From Enterobacter sp. CC120223-11 (GTDB taxonomy: Bacteria > Pseudomonadota > Gammaproteobacteria > Enterobacterales > Enterobacteriaceae), in NCBI RefSeq assembly GCF_900215375.1, contig NZ_OBEF01000003.1, forward strand, positions 1 to 64,000: a stretch of DNA of 64,000 bases. The letters run 5' to 3'. Made by a program: the position numbers and the translations under genes. Below are positions 47,208-56,866 of the stretch, one piece after another. The notes beneath the pieces are model-generated. The model was not told where the DNA came from, did no database searches, and worked only from the letters and a program-made list of their open reading frames with translations. Positions within the stretch are counted from its first letter, which is position 1; every line of letters begins with the position of its first letter.

Positions 47208-48488
47208 TTAATGACTTTTGGCAGGGGCAATGGATACCGCATTCAGCGTCTGCTCGTCCTCAGGGTAAGGATCGCGGGCAGAGCGGCAGCGGGAAAGGGT
47301 GAGAGTAGAAATCAGGGTAAAGAGCAGGGCGCAGCAGCCCATCATCAGGTAGGTTTGCTCGAACCCGATTTTTGCATACAGGTAGCCCGCAGGCGGCGCA
47401 ACGACTACCGAGCCGACGTAAATCATTGCCTGATAGCCCAGCAGGTACATGGTGGCATTCACCTTTTGGTGGAAATGCTCGGCGATGTACTTGAAGACCG
47501 AAATCAGCAGCAGCGCAATCTCCATGCCGTACAGCGGTTTAATGATGGAAATCATAATGGGATCGGTCGTCAGGCCGGAGGCAATCAGACGCGCACCTAC
47601 CACGCAACCGCAGAGCAGCAGGCCTTTTTTCGCGCCGTAGTGGTTCACCAGCATCGGAATGAACATCATCATCACGAACTCGGTACCGGACTGGATCATG
47701 CTGAGGTAACCGTACCAGGCGTTTCCCTGCTCCTTTGTGGCAAAGAAGGAGACGAAGTAGCGCGGGAACTGCTGTTCGGCGACAAACATCATCCAGGCCA
47801 CGCCCGCCACATAGAGGCTGAACATCCAGAATTTACGATTTTTCATCAGCAGGACGACATCGCTGAAGACAATCTTATTGGCCGAAATCACGTTGTTGGC
47901 GCGCAGCTGCTCCGAACCAATTTTCAGGCTGATAAGGACCAGCAGCATCAGCACAGAGGTGGCGCTGCTGACGAGGAAATTCGCCAGCGGCGTGAGGTTG
48001 AACAATACGCCGGAAAGGGAGGCTGCCAGCGCCCAGCCAAGCGACCCCCACATTCTCACACGGCCAAACTCGACGCCGTAAATGCGGCTGAAGCGGTCAG
48101 CGTAAGATTCCGATGCCGCCACGCCTGCGTACCAGCCGAGGCTCAGGTACAGCGCACCGACGATGATGCCCGCCGTGGTGTGGCTCAGCAGCAGCGGCTG
48201 ATAGACAAAGATAAAGAACGGTGCCATCAGCGCGGAAACGGCGCAGACAAAATAGAGCAGCCATTTGCTCATGCCGATTTTATCCATGATGTAGCCGTAA
48301 ATCGGCTTCATGATCACCGCAAACACGCCGTTGATGGCGAAGACGCTGCCGATGGTGATGCTGTCGAGGCCGACCTTCTGGCTCAGCCACAGAGCGTAGA
48401 GGCCGAAGCTTGAGGACCAGGTGAAAAAATAGAGGAAAATGAAGGTGCTCATTTTCACTTGCGCACTGTGCGGGGTTGTCGCGTTCAT
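47208..48488 (-). CDS. MFS oligosaccharide:H+ symporter, LacY-like
   Basis: A 426-residue inner-membrane transporter with twelve hydrophobic helices. The N-terminal KMSTFIFLYFFTWSSSFGLYALWL and RVRMWGSLGWALAASLSG segments fit the oligosaccharide:proton symporter family (LacY, RafB). Placed between a GH88 hydrolase and a DUF2264 protein, it probably imports the glucuronate-containing di- or oligosaccharide they process. A GGAAA-type ribosome site precedes the ATG. Which sugar is carried is an inference from context. Confidence 0.85.
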   Translation of the reverse strand: MNATTPHSAQVKMSTFIFLYFFTWSSSFGLYALWLSQKVGLDSITIGSVFAINGVFAVIMKPIYGYIMDKIGMSKWLLYFVCAVSALMAPFFIFVYQPLLLSHTTAGIIVGALYLSLGWYAGVAASESYADRFSRIYGVEFGRVRMWGSLGWALAASLSGVLFNLTPLANFLVSSATSVLMLLVLISLKIGSEQLRANNVISANKIVFSDVVLLMKNRKFWMFSLYVAGVAWMMFVAEQQFPRYFVSFFATKEQGNAWYGYLSMIQSGTEFVMMMFIPMLVNHYGAKKGLLLCGCVVGARLIASGLTTDPIMISIIKPLYGMEIALLLISVFKYIAEHFHQKVNATMYLLGYQAMIYVGSVVVAPPAGYLYAKIGFEQTYLMMGCCALLFTLISTLTLSRCRSARDPYPEDEQTLNAVSIAPAKSH

Positions 48489-48504
48489 GTCATTTTCCTC
48501 AGCT

Positions 48505-50337
48505 TCACGGCCGTTCAGTCAGGGCGAAGTGCGCTTCGTGTGTCGCCGACGTCAGGTGCATAACGCCCTGTTGCAGGCTGGCCGTCGGGCGGTTAGTTTC
48601 GTCGTATTCCTGCGGATTTCCGGCCCAGATGGCGCTTATCAGCAGATGCTCGCCGGGTGATAATTCACCGCGCAGCACTGGCACCGCTGCCCGGTCGGCG
48701 AATAACAGATTGCTGTTCGGCGGGGTTAGCACCACGTCACCTTTGCGTGGGTTATCGCTCAGGCAGTGAATGGCGCTGGTGTCTCTCACGCCGTGAAGTG
48801 CGCTGACGCCTGCGGCAAGCTGCTGTTCCGGCTGCGGGCGGAAGCAGAGGCTGAAGCCGCCTTCGGCCGTGTCCAGCTCGCGGGCCGTTTGCAGGTGATG
48901 CACGCGAATCTGCCAGTCGCCCAGTGCGGTAAGCCAGCTGTCGATGGTGACGTCATGCCAGGGCTGCCAGCGGCTGTAAAGTGTGTTACCCGACAGACTG
49001 ACCTGCTCGCAGTCGCGGCGGCCTCGCCAGTAGTTGTCCTTTTCGCTGAGCAGCAGCATGGAGTCCGGCGAGGCGTGAGGCAGGCCAAAGCGTCCGCGCT
49101 CCACGTTAAAAGCAAAGCGCGCCGAGTAGGCAAATTTGCAGTACTTCGCTTCGGTGTTAACGAAATTGTTCCGTTCCCACTGCCCGGCGGTCAGCAGCCA
49201 TTCGTGATCGGGCTGGTGGACTAAAATCTGCGCGGCTTTATTAATCGGATGAGGCGAGTGGCGCGGCGGCAGCGCTTCCTCTTCGGCCTGCCAGAAGGCA
49301 TTGTTTTCATTCAGCGCCAGTACCAGCACCGTTTTCAGCGCCCAGTAAGGTGAGCCTGGCGCGTTATAATCTTCCGCCATAATCAGGTTCGGGTAGCTGT
49401 AGCCGACGCTCAGCACGCCGTCACGGTCGAACGGCTGCTGCTGCATCCACCAGCGCAGATGGCGCAGCACCAGGCCTTTCTGGACCCCAGGCGTGTAAAT
49501 CTCCAGTCCGGCGAAAGCAGCGGCACTCCAGAAGGCGGCCTGGGCAAAGCGATAGGTCAGGCTGCGGCCAAACGGGATGGCCGCGCCGTCGTCGGCAAAG
49601 AAGTGAATAAAATCATTGGCAAATACGGTGGCGCGCTGGCGCAAAACGGCACAGCGCTCAGGATCAACGTCCTTCATCATCGTGGAGTAGATCAGGCCGT
49701 AGAAGTGGAATCCCATCGAGATGTAGTAGTCACGTGGCCTGTCCGGGCCGTCGCTGTACCAGCCGTCGCCGAGCCAGTAGCGTTCCATGGCGGCGAAATG
49801 GTGCTCAATTGCTTCATGGTTCACCGGCATACCGGCGTGATGAAAACCGACCTGCACCAGGATCGGGAAGAAATGCCAGTTGTTATCGGGGATGGTGGCG
49901 GTTTCGCTTTGCTTCAGCCACTGCCACAGGTGCTGCTTTTCCTGCTTGTCAAAGTGGGCAAGCAGCGGCTTGTGCGCCAGCGCCAGCAGCATCCCGTAAG
50001 CGGCCATTTCCACCACGCGCTGATCGCTGTGGCCAATTTCTCCCCAATATTCCGCGTGGGCTGGGTTAGTGCCATTTTTAATCGCCTGAATATAAAGCGA
50101 AAGCTGCTCCGGCTCCTGACCGCCCGCCAGCAGAGGCGTGACGCCCCAGAGTAAACGGGAGAAGGCTTCCATATTGGCAATACGTTGGCCGTAATGGGTG
50201 GTGAAGTTTGCCAGATCCACGCCGCTGTCGTAGCTGTTAAAAAAAGGCGTGACGGCATTCAGCATTTCGTTCACCCAGCGGGTGAGGTCGCTGCGGTTTT
50301 GTAGGGGATTATCAAAGGTTATCTGATCAGGTTGCAC
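48505..50337 (-). CDS. DUF2264 family protein, probable polysaccharide-degrading enzyme
   Basis: A 610-residue protein without an obvious signal peptide. The N-terminal alpha/alpha-toroid type domain (about 1-370, NRSDLTRWVNEML, GEIGHSDQRVVEMAAYG, DRPRDYYISMGFHFYG) matches the DUF2264 family; some relatives are classed as beta-glucuronidases. The C-terminal part (about 400-610) is beta-rich, resembling accessory sandwich domains. Its presence with GH88 and an MFS symporter suggests cleavage of a glucuronide-type bond. First gene of the leftward cassette, divergent from an AraC regulator across 226 bases. Confidence 0.75.
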   Translation of the reverse strand: MQPDQITFDNPLQNRSDLTRWVNEMLNAVTPFFNSYDSGVDLANFTTHYGQRIANMEAFSRLLWGVTPLLAGGQEPEQLSLYIQAIKNGTNPAHAEYWGEIGHSDQRVVEMAAYGMLLALAHKPLLAHFDKQEKQHLWQWLKQSETATIPDNNWHFFPILVQVGFHHAGMPVNHEAIEHHFAAMERYWLGDGWYSDGPDRPRDYYISMGFHFYGLIYSTMMKDVDPERCAVLRQRATVFANDFIHFFADDGAAIPFGRSLTYRFAQAAFWSAAAFAGLEIYTPGVQKGLVLRHLRWWMQQQPFDRDGVLSVGYSYPNLIMAEDYNAPGSPYWALKTVLVLALNENNAFWQAEEEALPPRHSPHPINKAAQILVHQPDHEWLLTAGQWERNNFVNTEAKYCKFAYSARFAFNVERGRFGLPHASPDSMLLLSEKDNYWRGRRDCEQVSLSGNTLYSRWQPWHDVTIDSWLTALGDWQIRVHHLQTARELDTAEGGFSLCFRPQPEQQLAAGVSALHGVRDTSAIHCLSDNPRKGDVVLTPPNSNLLFADRAAVPVLRGELSPGEHLLISAIWAGNPQEYDETNRPTASLQQGVMHLTSATHEAHFALTERP

Positions 50338-50563
50338 GAGGCCCTCCCGTTAAGGACGAGATGAAGAAAGTTGTTGTTATTAGTGTTTTTTAAGGCCGAT
50401 TGATGGCGGCGAAAGCAAGCGTAGCCGCTTTTAAGAACCTCTCTGAGTGAGCCGCTTCACAAAAATGAACCGTTATTTTAATTTCGCTGGATTTCACCCG
50501 TGAGCAGGGCAATAAATTGCAAACCGTAGGCTAAAAACTTAATTCTGTTGTCATGGTGATAAA

Positions 50564-51421
50564 ATGAGCGATTCGCAGTTACTGGAAAGGATCACCCTCG
50601 AACATCAGGCTATCTCTTTCAACAGGATGTGGGGCTCCAGCGCGCTGTATTATCACTGGCATCAGTGCGTAGAGTTTCTCTATATCTCAGAGGGCTATGG
50701 CATCGTTGTGGTGGATAACCAGCACTATACTGCGCGCCCCGGGCGGCTGTTTATCTTCCCACCGTTTCGCCTGCATAAAGTGCATGTCGATGAAAGCGAA
50801 CGCAACCATTACCACCGCTCCACCATGCATATTGAGCAGTCAGCGGTGGCGAGTAACCTGCAACAGTTTCCCCGTTTTCAGGCGCAGTTTTCCCGACTCG
50901 CGGCCAGCAGCGCTCAGGCACAGGCCATCGATCTTGAGGAACATGCTGATTATATGGAAACTATTCTTGCGCGTTTTGCCGCCCTGGATTCCCGCGAACA
51001 CTATCCCGCAGATGAAGTGGCTTTTCTGACGATGCAGATCATGTCCCTGTTGCCCGAGCTGCCTGAAGAAAGCCGCCCGCAGCAGCAAACGGCGTCGGCG
51101 CAAATCATGCAGTGGCTGGAGGAGCACTATGGCGAGAAGTTTTCGCTGGAGTCGCTGGCGAGGGATATCGGGCTGTCGCGTAGCTATACGTCGCGGATTT
51201 TCCGCCAGCAGACCGGCGGCGGCATTCACGAGTATTTACTGACCCGCAGGCTGAAGCGCAGCTGTGATTTGCTGCGCACCAGTGAAATGAGCGTTGATAC
51301 CATTGCGACGAAGGTGGGTTTTCAGGACGTGACCTACTTCATCACCTGCTTTAAGCGCATGATGCACCAGACGCCGTTGCAGTATCGGAAGCAGGCACGC
51401 CTGCGCATCAACGTGCTTTAA
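50564..51421 (+). CDS. AraC-family transcriptional regulator of the glucuronide cassette
   Basis: A 285-residue regulator. The N-terminal cupin-like sensing domain (about 1-150, [31 protein letters not shown]) is followed by two C-terminal helix-turn-helix motifs (about 185-280: [21 protein letters not shown] and [21 protein letters not shown]). It is transcribed away from the DUF2264-transporter-GH88 cassette, the usual layout for a dedicated activator answering to the imported sugar. Inducer not known. Its 3' end overlaps the mnmC 3' end by 14 bases. Confidence 0.88.
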   Translation: MSDSQLLERITLEHQAISFNRMWGSSALYYHWHQCVEFLYISEGYGIVVVDNQHYTARPGRLFIFPPFRLHKVHVDESERNHYHRSTMHIEQSAVASNLQQFPRFQAQFSRLAASSAQAQAIDLEEHADYMETILARFAALDSREHYPADEVAFLTMQIMSLLPELPEESRPQQQTASAQIMQWLEEHYGEKFSLESLARDIGLSRSYTSRIFRQQTGGGIHEYLLTRRLKRSCDLLRTSEMSVDTIATKVGFQDVTYFITCFKRMMHQTPLQYRKQARLRINVL

Positions 51422-53417
51422 CGACCTCTTTGCCTTTCAGCAACTTACGGACCCACAATCGGTTTGGATTGAGGCCTGCGAGGGTGGTCGCATCCAGCGG
51501 CAGCGGCTCATGATTCATCTGCGAGGCGAGAACCTCTGCGGCCAGCGGGGCAGTGCACAGCCCGCGCGAACCCAGTCCACCAAGCATAAACAGGTCCTTG
51601 TGGATCGGGGCGGTAACCGCATTTTCGCGGTTTTCGGCAAGGGTGGCGTAGGTATTCAGCGTTTGCTCATAGTCCGGTACGTTGCCGATCATCGGCAGGT
51701 GATCGCGGGTAGCGCAGCGCACGCCGCAGCGGGCTTCTCCCTGGCTGATATCCACTTCTTTCGGCCATTCGGCGTGGGGGAAGCAGTCGAGCAGGCGCCG
51801 GTGGTTATTCTGTTGATCTTCTTCGCTGTAAGCCATTTCCGTCTGACCGCGATGGTAGCTGGCGCCGATGCAGTGCTGCTGATTATTCGGGTTTTGCGGC
51901 GTCAGGTAGCCGTCGTAGCATAACACCTGGCGAAGCTTTGCCAGTTCAGGCGTGGTGGGAATATGGCTCACCTGGCCGCCGACGGCATAGACCGGAAGCT
52001 CTGCGGTTTGCGTGAACTGGCTAATCTGATGGCCGTTGGCGAGCACGCAGCTTGCGTGGTGATGCTTTTCGCCATTCGTGAAGCGAAGGGTCCAGCCGCT
52101 TTCCGCCGCTTCCAGGCTTTCGCAGCGGTGATTCCAGCACACCTTCAGTCCGTTTTTACAAGCCAGTTCGATGGCAGCCGCCGTCAGCTGCGCCGGGCAC
52201 AGCCAGCCGCCGAGCGGGTACTGAATGCCCGAACAGTCCGTGTCGACGCCCGTATTCTCCATCACTTCTTCAGCGGTCACTGCGACGGCAATCTCCTCCG
52301 GCAGGCCGAGCGAGAGCATTTGCGCGATCTTCTGCGCGCTTTTTTCATCCCAGCCAAGCTGTGTCACGCCGCACCAGTCATGGTCGAATGCTACGGGTAA
52401 CGCGTCGTACAGGCGGCGTGCAAAGGTAAACGCCGCCGGGAAAAACTGCGCCAGCGCTGGATCGTGAGCCGTTAATAAAGGATAAAGCGCACCCTGGCGG
52501 TTGCCGGATGCGCCCTGAGCCGGGGCGGCATCTTCACAATAGAGCGTCACCTTCCAGCCGCGCCGCAGCAGCGCGAGGGAAAGCAGGGCGCTGGCAACGC
52601 CGCCGCCAATGATAGCAGTTTCCCGATTGTCACCACCTGTGCGGGCAAACCACGGCGTGCGGGCCAGGGTTGGCTGAGAATCATCCCGATACCCGGTCAG
52701 CATTTCTCGCTTGCGGCCAAAGCCTTTGCTTTTCTGCATGCAAAAACCCGCGTCGTTCAGGCCGCGACGCACGAAGCCCGCTGAAGTGAAGGTGGCTACT
52801 GTGCTGCCAGGACGCGCCAGTTTTGCCATCGCGTTAAACAGCGTGGGTGTCCACATGTCGGGGTTTTTTGACGGTGCGAAACCATCGAGGAACCAGGCAT
52901 CAACCTGCTGATTGAGCGAATCATCGAGGGTGTCGACCAGGTCATTAATATCGCCAAACCATAAGTCGAGCGTGATTCTTCCTTCATCGAGCAGCAAACG
53001 GTGGCAGCCGGAAAAGGGCAGTGGCCACAGGCCCTGGAGCTGCGCGGCAAGGTCTGCCAGCTCAGGCCAGTGCTGATGCGCGAGGATCAGATCGTCCAGC
53101 CGCAGCGGGAATTTCTCAAAACTGATGAAATGTAATCTTTGTAGCGTAGCCTCAGGGTGCGAGTCACGAAACACGTTAAACGCCTGCCACAGCGTGAGGA
53201 AGTTGAGTCCGGTCCCGAAACCGCTCTCGGCGACCACGAAGTGAGGGCGGTCGTGTAAAGCGAAGCGTTCAGGTAACCGGTTTCCGCCGAGAAAGACGTA
53301 TCTTGTCTCCTCCAGGCCGTTATCGTTGGAAAAGTAGACATCATCGAAATCTCGGGAAACAGGTGTACCCTCATTGTTAAATTCGAGGTTGGCAGGTTGT
53401 ATGGCGTTTTGTTTCAC
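51408..53417 (-). CDS. mnmC: bifunctional tRNA mnm5s2U34 enzyme MnmC
   Basis: Completes the 5-methylaminomethyl-2-thiouridine modification at wobble position 34. The C-terminal FAD oxidase domain (Rossmann [18 protein letters not shown] near residue 265) removes the carboxymethyl group; the N-terminal methyltransferase domain ([13 protein letters not shown] near 62; [10 protein letters not shown] near 177) adds the methyl group. With a GTG start at 53417 ([12 protein letters not shown]) the protein has 669 residues (E. coli 668); the frame is open 34 codons further but overlaps the fabB control region. Divergent from fabB, with 155 bases between. Confidence 0.95.
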   Translation of the reverse strand: MKQNAIQPANLEFNNEGTPVSRDFDDVYFSNDNGLEETRYVFLGGNRLPERFALHDRPHFVVAESGFGTGLNFLTLWQAFNVFRDSHPEATLQRLHFISFEKFPLRLDDLILAHQHWPELADLAAQLQGLWPLPFSGCHRLLLDEGRITLDLWFGDINDLVDTLDDSLNQQVDAWFLDGFAPSKNPDMWTPTLFNAMAKLARPGSTVATFTSAGFVRRGLNDAGFCMQKSKGFGRKREMLTGYRDDSQPTLARTPWFARTGGDNRETAIIGGGVASALLSLALLRRGWKVTLYCEDAAPAQGASGNRQGALYPLLTAHDPALAQFFPAAFTFARRLYDALPVAFDHDWCGVTQLGWDEKSAQKIAQMLSLGLPEEIAVAVTAEEVMENTGVDTDCSGIQYPLGGWLCPAQLTAAAIELACKNGLKVCWNHRCESLEAAESGWTLRFTNGEKHHHASCVLANGHQISQFTQTAELPVYAVGGQVSHIPTTPELAKLRQVLCYDGYLTPQNPNNQQHCIGASYHRGQTEMAYSEEDQQNNHRRLLDCFPHAEWPKEVDISQGEARCGVRCATRDHLPMIGNVPDYEQTLNTYATLAENRENAVTAPIHKDLFMLGGLGSRGLCTAPLAAEVLASQMNHEPLPLDATTLAGLNPNRLWVRKLLKGKEVVKAR

Positions 53418-53492
53418 GTAAGTTACTCGCAATGCAGGGCGTGGGGCGATCTTAACGATGTGTGCCAGGTGGCGCAAATTTATACCTAAATT

Positions 53493-53509
53493 GGCTGATC
53501 GGACTTGTT
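53493..53509 (+). promoter_or_regulatory. FadR activator site of fabB
   Basis: GGCTGATCGGACTTGTT matches the FadR consensus at most defined positions and is close to the E. coli fabB FadR site. It lies directly upstream of the FabR palindrome. Confidence 0.65.
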
Positions 53510-53510
53510 C

Positions 53511-53528
53511 AGCGTACAAGTGTACGCT
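53511..53528. promoter_or_regulatory. FabR operator of fabB
   Basis: AGCGTACAAGTGTACGCT is a perfect or near-perfect 18-base palindrome of the FabR type seen at fabA and fabB, 45-62 bases before the fabB start. Confidence 0.75.
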
Positions 53529-53572
53529 ATTGTGCGACTCGACACTTTAATGAGTATTGACAGAGGTATTGA

Positions 53573-54790
53573 ATGAAACGTGCAGTGATTACTGGCCTGG
53601 GCATTGTTTCCAGCATCGGTAACAACCAGCAGGAAGTCCTGGCATCCCTGCGTGAAGGTCGCTCTGGGATCACTTTCTCTCAAGAATTCAAAGATTCTGG
53701 TATGCGTAGCCACATCTGGGGCAACGTCAAACTGGACACCACGGGTCTGATCGACCGTAAAGTGGTCCGTTTCATGAACGATGCCTCTATCTATGCTTAT
53801 CTCTCTATGCAGCAGGCTGTGGAAGATGCAGGCCTGAAAGAAGACGTTTATCAGAACAACCCGCGCGTTGGCCTGATTGCCGGTTCCGGCGGTTCTTCTA
53901 AATCTCAGGTCTTCGGCGCAGACGCAATGCGTAGCCCGCGCGGCCTGAAAGCGGTCGGCCCTTACGTGGTGACCAAAGCGATGGCCTCCGCGGTTTCCGC
54001 CTGCCTCGCAACGCCGTTCAAAATTCACGGCGTGAACTACTCCATCAGCTCCGCCTGTGCGACTTCCGCACACTGCATCGGCAGCGCGGTTGAGCAGATC
54101 CAGCTCGGCAAACAGGACATCGTTTTTGCTGGCGGCGGCGAAGAGCTGTGCTGGGAAATGGCCTGCGAGTTCGATGCGATGGGCGCGCTGTCCACCAAAT
54201 ACAACGAAACGCCAGAAAAAGCTTCCCGTACCTATGATGCGAGCCGTGACGGTTTCGTAATCGCAGGCGGCGGCGGTATGGTCGTGGTTGAAGAGCTGGA
54301 ACACGCTCTGGCCCGCGGCGCACACATCTATGCTGAAGTCGTTGGCTACGGTGCAACTTCTGATGGCGCAGACATGGTTGCTCCATCGGGTGAAGGCGCG
54401 GTGCGCTGCATGCAGCAGGCGATGGCGGGCGTTGATACCCCAATCGACTACCTGAACTCCCACGGCACTTCTACTCCGGTAGGCGACGTGAAAGAGCTGG
54501 GCGCAATCCGTGAAGTCTTCGGCGACAACACCCCGGCGATCTCTGCAACCAAAGCGATGACCGGCCACTCCCTGGGTGCCGCAGGCGTGCAGGAAGCCAT
54601 CTACTCCCTGCTGATGCTGGAACACGGTTTCGTGGCACCAAGCATCAACATCGACGAAATGGACGAGAAGGCAGTTGGCCTGAACATCGTGACCGAGCCG
54701 ACCGAGCGTCAGCTGAACACCGTGATGTCCAACAGCTTCGGCTTCGGTGGCACCAACGCCACTCTGGTAATGCGTAAGCTGAAAGCCTAA
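53573..54790 (+). CDS. fabB: 3-oxoacyl-ACP synthase I FabB
   Basis: Condensing enzyme of fatty-acid synthesis, needed for unsaturated fatty acids. The catalytic triad is visible: C162 in [11 protein letters not shown]297 in [11 protein letters not shown] and H332 in [10 protein letters not shown]; numbers are one below E. coli because the chain has 405 instead of 406 residues. The missing residue falls in [11 protein letters not shown]. FadR and FabR sites upstream fit its dual control. Ribosome site GAGG 8 bases before ATG. Strong codon use of highly expressed genes. Confidence 0.98.
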   Translation: MKRAVITGLGIVSSIGNNQQEVLASLREGRSGITFSQEFKDSGMRSHIWGNVKLDTTGLIDRKVVRFMNDASIYAYLSMQQAVEDAGLKEDVYQNNPRVGLIAGSGGSSKSQVFGADAMRSPRGLKAVGPYVVTKAMASAVSACLATPFKIHGVNYSISSACATSAHCIGSAVEQIQLGKQDIVFAGGGEELCWEMACEFDAMGALSTKYNETPEKASRTYDASRDGFVIAGGGGMVVVEELEHALARGAHIYAEVVGYGATSDGADMVAPSGEGAVRCMQQAMAGVDTPIDYLNSHGTSTPVGDVKELGAIREVFGDNTPAISATKAMTGHSLGAAGVQEAIYSLLMLEHGFVAPSINIDEMDEKAVGLNIVTEPTERQLNTVMSNSFGFGGTNATLVMRKLKA

Positions 54791-54813
54791 GACTCAGGTC
54801 TGCATCTGATAAT

Positions 54814-54842
54814 GAAAAAGGAGCCGAAAGGCTCCTTTTTTA
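54814..54842. terminator. Bidirectional terminator between fabB and the aspartokinase gene
   Basis: AAAAAGGAGCC-GAAA-GGCTCCTTTTTT, an 11-bp stem with A and T runs, placed between converging genes. Confidence 0.92.
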
Positions 54843-54865
54843 CGTCTGCGATATAACACAAAGCG

Positions 54866-56254
54866 TCAGGCCGCGTAGCCCTGCGCCTCAGTCTGTTCAA
54901 ACAAACGCTTGTGCAGCATTTTGACTGCGCTATCGGCACTTTCACCGGGAAGCAGAACGCTGAGATTATGTTCCCCCGCGCCGTGGCAGACCATGCGCAC
55001 CGCGCAGCCATCCAGCTGCGAAAACACATCACGGCACAGGCGTTCAGACTGGGAAAGCCGATGACCGACCAGCGTCATCAACGCCAGCCCGCTTTCAACC
55101 TCCAGCACACAGTGCGCAGCAAGTTTTTCCTGCAATGATGTGAGCAAATCACCATCGTCACCTGAGGTCGCGTGAGTGGCATCAAGGATCCAGGCTATGC
55201 CGTTTTCCGAGGTGCTTACCAGTTCCGCCTGGAGCCTGAGCTCTGCAAGCAGTGCAAAAATGCGGGCGTTGAATTCAACGGAGGATTGCGCATCAGGGCG
55301 GCGGCATTTGACCAGCGTCTGCTTACGACGCACGGCCAGCGCCCGATAGCTCGTCGGGTTTTCCGTCTCGCGACACACCCGCGTCCCACCTGCCTCAGGG
55401 TTTTTGCTGGAACCGACAAACACCGGGATATTCTTGCGCATCGCAGGCATCAGCGTGGCCGGGTGCAGCACCTTCGCGCCGTAGGCCGCCATGTCGCTGG
55501 CTTCGCTGAACGAAAGCGTATCAATACGCTGTGCCTGAGGCACGATCCGCGGGTCAGTGGTGTAAATGCCTGCCACGTCAGTCCAGATATCGACCCGCGA
55601 AGCAGTCAGCGCTTCGCCGAGCAGCGAGGCGGTGTAATCACTGCCGCCGCGCCCAAGCGTCGTAGTTCGCCCGTCGGCATCGCTGCCGATGAAGCCCTGG
55701 GTCACGACAATCGAGTCCTCAACGTGTGGAAGCAGGCGGGTTTGTACCTGCTGCGCAATCGCGGTGATATCCGGCTCGGCACAGCCAAAATGTGAATCGG
55801 TACGAATAATCTCTCGCGCATCCAGCCAATTAGCTTTCGCTCCACGCTCGCTTAAAATCGCCGTGAACAGCAGGGTGGACAGGAGTTCGCCGTGGCTGAC
55901 AAGCTCATCGCTCAGGGCAGGTGAAGAAGCCTGTGCCGCCTGATCTGCGAGTCGGGTGATGCTGTCCAGCAGCGTGTCAATCGACGGGCGAACAGCATCA
56001 GGCTGCTTGAGCGAGGAAAGAATAGCGTGGGTGAGCGCACGGAGCGTTTCGATTTTGTCAGAGCGATCCTGGGCAGAGAGCCCTTCGGATAACGAAACTA
56101 ACAGGTTGGTTACGCCTGAAGAGGCCGATAAAACCACGACACGGACCTGTGGATCGGCGAGGACGATACTGGCACTACGGCTCATCGCATCAAAATTGGC
56201 AACGCTCGTGCCGCCAAATTTGGCCACGACAAAAGGGGAATAAATGCGTGTCAT
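54866..56254 (-). CDS. aspartate kinase (LysC-like paralogue) of the diaminopropane locus
   Basis: Aspartokinase phosphorylating aspartate, first step toward aspartate semialdehyde. It follows E. coli LysC (449 residues) but is longer (462) and clearly divergent: VVAKFGGTSVANFDAM near residue 9, GRTTTLGRGGSDYTASLLGEAL near 205, and AKVLHPATLMPA near 265 are canonical, so the kinase domain looks active. The C-terminal ACT region differs from LysC: the segments that bind lysine in LysC (LNMLHSRGFL and ISVDLITTSE) are replaced by PDAQSSVEFN and LQAELVSTSE. Divergent from dat-ddc, with which it may supply precursor. Confidence 0.85.
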   Translation of the reverse strand: MTRIYSPFVVAKFGGTSVANFDAMSRSASIVLADPQVRVVVLSASSGVTNLLVSLSEGLSAQDRSDKIETLRALTHAILSSLKQPDAVRPSIDTLLDSITRLADQAAQASSPALSDELVSHGELLSTLLFTAILSERGAKANWLDAREIIRTDSHFGCAEPDITAIAQQVQTRLLPHVEDSIVVTQGFIGSDADGRTTTLGRGGSDYTASLLGEALTASRVDIWTDVAGIYTTDPRIVPQAQRIDTLSFSEASDMAAYGAKVLHPATLMPAMRKNIPVFVGSSKNPEAGGTRVCRETENPTSYRALAVRRKQTLVKCRRPDAQSSVEFNARIFALLAELRLQAELVSTSENGIAWILDATHATSGDDGDLLTSLQEKLAAHCVLEVESGLALMTLVGHRLSQSERLCRDVFSQLDGCAVRMVCHGAGEHNLSVLLPGESADSAVKMLHKRLFEQTEAQGYAA

Positions 56255-56866
56255 AACAATCTCATATCAGGGCGCCATCACGGATGGCAGAAAATTTCAT
56301 TCTTGGCTTAAGGGAAGCGTGCTTCGCCTTACGAGTGCTCCGCCCGCGGAGAACTCTGATGACAACCCAGGAAACGTTCCTGTTGTCGATAACGTGTTTC
56401 GCCCGTTACACGTTACCGGTGTTTGCGCATTAATTTTTTATTACAACATCCAGATTATTAAAGCCGGGGGATAGTAAGTGATTTATTCCCGCGATGCGAT
56501 ATTTTTTATGCCTCCATAAGTTAAATCTGGTCTGATCAGATTCTTCTTGAGTCATTGTTACAATTTTAAAAGTAAAAAAGCGTAAACAACTTCTGAACCC
56601 GCAGTGAGGTTATGGATAAATGCCTTTCTTCTATTGAGATCCTATCTGCTTAATAAGCGACAGATTTGTCGCGAAACTTAAACTCTGTCATTTAAATATC
56701 ACATTTTTCTTTTTGATTTTTAAGGGAAATATTTGAAATTAAATGGTCGAAAATTAATGATTGAGTCCATTGTCAAAAGGGCATATATTAGCCCCGCCTT
56801 TTTTAGGCCAACCCTTTTAACTATTATTCAATCCGGCGTTAAGTTAGCCGCGGTTGTGGGAGTGAT
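56255..56866. other. Long AT-rich divergent region between aspartokinase and dat
   Basis: 612 bases without a gene. Near the aspartokinase side it contains several hairpins: 56338-56351 (CTCCGC/GCGGAG), 56361-56387 (GACAAC...GTTGTC with an inner AGGAAACGTTCCT) and 56390-56415 (TAACGTGT/ACACGTTA). The known lysine riboswitch elements were not found on the leftward strand. The dat half is very AT-rich with no clear promoter picked. Confidence 0.6.
56361..56415 (-). ncRNA. Structured leader hairpins upstream of the aspartokinase gene
   Basis: Two adjacent perfect inverted repeats (56361-56387 and 56390-56415) lie 107-161 bases before the start codon of the leftward aspartokinase gene. They could be part of an untranslated regulatory leader or a protein-binding site. 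No riboswitch family was recognised and no leader peptide was identified. Confidence 0.3.

Noticed and set aside
47124-48413. 429-codon open frame opposite the MFS transporter
   Set aside because: Shadow frame, rich in His, Gln and Arg with no domain; the transporter on the other strand has clear helices.
53486-54625. 379-codon open frame opposite fabB
   Set aside because: Shadow of the highly expressed fabB and its control region.
56255-56500. Lysine riboswitch upstream of the aspartokinase
   Set aside because: The conserved core elements remembered from the E. coli lysC leader were not found on the leftward strand, only unrelated hairpins.
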